Source: Syncephalastrum monosporum B8922 (taxonomy: Eukaryota; Mucoromycota; Mucoromycetes; Mucorales; Syncephalastraceae). From it: 35,359 nt of DNA. The translations under genes were made by a program, and so were the position numbers. Location: contig JNEN01000650.1 of the NCBI GenBank assembly GCA_000697355.1, positions 1 to 35,359 on the forward strand, written 5' to 3'. This document shows positions 33,217 through 35,359 of the stretch, piece after piece (within the stretch, counting starts at the first letter, position 1; every line of letters begins with the position of its first letter). The notes under the pieces are model-generated. The model made no database searches. It was given only the letters and a program-made list of their open reading frames with translations, and was not told the DNA's origin.

Positions 33217-34245
33217 TCGTGCGCGGAATCGAAGCCTCGGCGGGCCGTCAACGTCAAGTCCTCGCCTGGCTACCCCAACAAGTCCTTCCGCCTCTATGGT
33301 CGAGTATTAGCGTCCGTTGATGTATTCAACTATCTCGACGTACCTTTTATGTGCCACGGCATCGACAGAAACCGCTTCCTCAACGAGCGCTTGATTCAGA
33401 CATCGGGGGTCATGGCCACCCTTCGCTCCCTTGGCATTAGCCCGTATGGTATGGGCCTATGGGTCGCCCCTTCGCGTGTACCGACGTTCATCCGCCCGGT
33501 TCTTGAGTATAGTCTTGCTCTGTTCCCGTGGCAGCATCAAAATGGCGTTGAATCAAGACCAAACTTGTCGCCTGCCTACGATCGTGCCGGTGGTGCTGGC
33601 AGACCTGCCATCGTTGGCCCTGCGCTCTCGCATCTTGCATCTTGCAATTTAAGCTCACCAGCCGCGCACATGAGTTGCCGGCATCGATGTTGCTGCGCCA
33701 TGTCCTTTTTTCAGTCGCAGTGGGCACTGGAGGTCTTCGAGCGACGTGGCAGTTATGAACAAAAAGAAACCCAGTCAGCGCCAAGAGGAATTCATGCAAC
33801 CTTCTCTCGCTGCCATATCTGAGACATGCCCACCCGGCCCTATTTGGACTACGCTGTAAATCGTTTGCCCTGTGAGGCCCATGGGCTCAACCCCGGACGC
33901 TGGCGTGATGCCTGGCCACTCTTGCTCGCAGTCGTTCGAAGGATCGATGAGCTGAGCCATCCTGACGAGGTGTTTGATTTTGCCGACGAAGGTGGCACCC
34001 GGCCAGCCCTCATAGAGTGGACAGCCCAACAAGGGCCTCGCTGAAGTGTAACACCAACACGCCCCGCCGATCCCGACGCACAGACCTTCACCCTTCCCCC
34101 CATCACACGGCCCTATCGTTGCCGCCTTCTCTAATGCATTTCCTCCCAGAGGTTTTTTTTCGTTTGATCTTTTGCCCAGTATATGTATAGGAGTGAGTAT
34201 ACGCCTAAAGGCACAGCCCCTACACTCCCTCCAATAAAATGTAGT
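33217..34245 (+). mobile_element. 5'-truncated, frameshifted LINE (non-LTR retrotransposon) reverse-transcriptase fragment
   Basis: Translating successive frames gives the C-terminal half of a LINE ORF2 product. It starts just after the catalytic RT motifs (SFRLYGRVLASVDVFNYLDVPF, quoted in two parts here: SFRLYGRV and FNYLDVPF). LRSLGISPYGMGLW and RPVLEYSLAL come next, in one frame to about 33545. Then, in another frame, ALNQDQTCRLPTIV and LPSLALRSRILHL, and in a third FKLTSRAHELPASMLLRHVL. A last 72-codon frame (33826-34044) resembles the ORF end. The 3' part carries AATAAA at 34233-34238. The palm-domain catalytic Asp residues are missing, so it is dead. 5' truncation is typical of LINE insertion. 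Its 3' end abuts the stop codon of the next pseudogene. Confidence 0.75.
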
Positions 34246-34248
34246 CTT

Positions 34249-35359
34249 TCACCTGACCCGCCCTTCCAGAGGTGGGATGGTTACGACATGTTTGTCCATG
34301 AGTGAAGCCTTCAACTCATGCCAGAGTTGCCGCTGAAAAAGCTTAGCTTGACCATTTCCATGAAGCTCACCAAGATCCACCGTGGATGACATACCAGAGC
34401 TGCCACGGAAATAAAACGACTCAATATTATCAATTCTCCTCCTCATTATTATCCAACTGCCTGCCATCCCGGTAATTATCATGTAGCTGGGAGGCAGTTT
34501 ATACAATTGTTGTCCGTATGTTCTAAGGGAAGATAATACAAGGTCACCAAACTTAGAAGATTTTGCAGTTGATATGATGATACCTCGAGTGGAGGGTCAT
34601 GTTTCTGAGGTGTCACCGTGGCAGAAATCGCGTCATTGCTGCATGGCGAAGTTGGCAAAGGATACTTCATGGATTTCCTCCGACAGTGCTCGTTTTCATG
34701 ATCTTCTGGATTGCCTCGTTTCAGTGCAAATGTAATATCCTTATCCAGCTCTTCTGACAATGACTGATGCGTGCGTATCTTACAAACGCAGTATATTTAT
34801 CGATTCGAGTCACTTGTTTGTGCGTTCAAGCTGGTCATCCTCAAGTTGGTTCGCGTACACTGCGGCAAACTTCTTTTGGGTCGATGACTTGTTGAGATAG
34901 CCAATAAAACTCGTGCAATACGTGACCATATGAGCATGCTGGGAGCGTTTCTTGATTACGATCCCCGGTGATTGTTTGCTGATTCTGCAGTATTTCTTCG
35001 AGTCAGTTTCTGAAAGCAACACAATGCAAAAAGAATAGGAATGGTGTCCAAAGGGGAAGGCAGTACGACTTATGACTGGCTGACTTTGGCGATGCAGATA
35101 AGCCTGGACTTATCCGTCGAAAAGTGAATATCCACACAATGCTGTTCGAGCAGGTTGGCTGTCTGTACGCATAATAAAATGCACTGAGAACGTGCACTAC
35201 GCGTGATACACTACACAAGTAAAGGCGCCGGTAACGCAATCCAGGTACGGCGGTCGAATGCCATACTCGACACGGACATTCCGTCTGTGCTGGAAAAAAG
35301 ATAATTTTAGCGGACGCCCTTCCTTTCTATCCCTTTTCCTCCTTCTTCCTCGTCTCGGC
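34249..35359 (-). pseudogene. Broken repeat-encoded protein gene running into the contig end
   Basis: I do not recognise the family. Several minus-strand segments are protein-like, in order: 35357 to 35197 (basic PRRGRRRKRDRK, then VEYGIRPPYLDCVTGAF); about 35183 to 35070 (NLLEQHCVDIHFSTDKSRL); about 35009 to 34810 (after a CTTTCAG acceptor; MVTYCTSFIGYLNKSS); about 34786 to 34600 (SLSEELDKDITFALKRG); and about 34590 to 34249 (FGDLVLSSLRTYGQQLYKL, then MIITGMAGSWIIM). The gaps between some segments are only 31-32 nt, or have mismatched phases, so simple introns do not connect them all. It is probably a decayed member of a dispersed, transposon-associated family, with its 5' end repeated in inverted orientation at 1-280. 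Confidence 0.4.
35081..35359 (-). repeat. Right copy of the terminal inverted repeat
   Basis: This is the reverse complement of 1-280, with the last 105 bases identical to the first 105 of the window. It differs by two substitutions, one extra G, and scattered changes in its inner 50 bp. Read leftwards this copy keeps the frame that the left copy has lost. No telomeric repeats and no visible target-site duplication can be judged because the sequence stops at the repeat. Confidence 0.85.

Noticed and set aside
1..35359. The whole window as a giant TIR-bounded mobile element carrying cargo genes
   Set aside because: The interior is standard single-copy housekeeping genes with no transposase or recombinase, and the identical end base on both sides fits an assembly break in a shared repeat better.

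Overview
This 35.4 kb window is nuclear DNA from a fungus, most likely a Mucoromycota (Mucorales-like) lineage. The reasons are dense conserved eukaryotic genes, many short introns (mostly 50-75 nt, GT..AG), an EEVD-ending cytosolic Hsp70, and a LINE fragment in a style I associate with Mucorales. The phylum call is an inference. I found no bacterial operon, CRISPR array, tRNA or rRNA. The two ends are imperfect inverted copies of one ~280 bp repeat, identical over the outermost 105 bp, so the window looks like a whole contig that stops inside a dispersed, protein-coding repeat on both sides.

Layout, left to right. 1-280: left copy of the end repeat. 281-2024: no gene recognised. 2025-5272 (+): nine-exon importin-beta family receptor of the MTR10/TNPO3 type. 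5496-7255 (-): type II membrane protein with an NXPE/PC-esterase-like lumenal domain whose nucleophile motif looks degenerate. 7519-11533 (+): 16-exon nuclear 5'-3' exoribonuclease RAT1/XRN2 with a zinc knuckle and a long Q/G/Y/RGG tail; it shares a 263 bp divergent promoter with the previous gene. 11879-12432: a (CTTCTA)n microsatellite followed by a GC-rich multi-hairpin island. 12433-13966 (-): an unrecognised gene broken by at least two frameshifts. 13976-14855 (+): protein N-terminal glutamine amidohydrolase (NTAQ1), starting 9 bp from the broken gene. 14856-16718: no gene recognised, with a diverged direct repeat carrying two TGACGTCA sites. 16719-17625 (+): unrecognised protein with a duplicated Cys module and a Q/Y-rich tail.

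18113-20135 (-): cytosolic Hsp70. 20136-21550: intergenic. 21551-22207 (+) and 22381-23208 (-): two convergent single-pass membrane proteins of unknown function. 23871-31413 (-): 15-exon NOT1/CNOT1, the scaffold of the CCR4-NOT deadenylase. 31414-32778: no supported gene. 32779-33124 (-): a possible gene remnant. 33217-34245 (+): 5'-truncated, frameshifted LINE reverse-transcriptase fragment. 34249-35359 (-): broken repeat-encoded gene that includes the right end repeat.

Several genes act in RNA metabolism or proteostasis (RAT1 5'-3' decay and termination, NOT1 deadenylation, MTR10 import of RNA-binding proteins, Hsp70 folding, NTAQ1 in the Arg/N-degron pathway). They are independent housekeeping genes and nothing indicates co-regulation. 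The core is ordinary. The unusual material is at the contig ends, in the 11.9-14.0 kb block, and in the degenerate NXPE-like protein.
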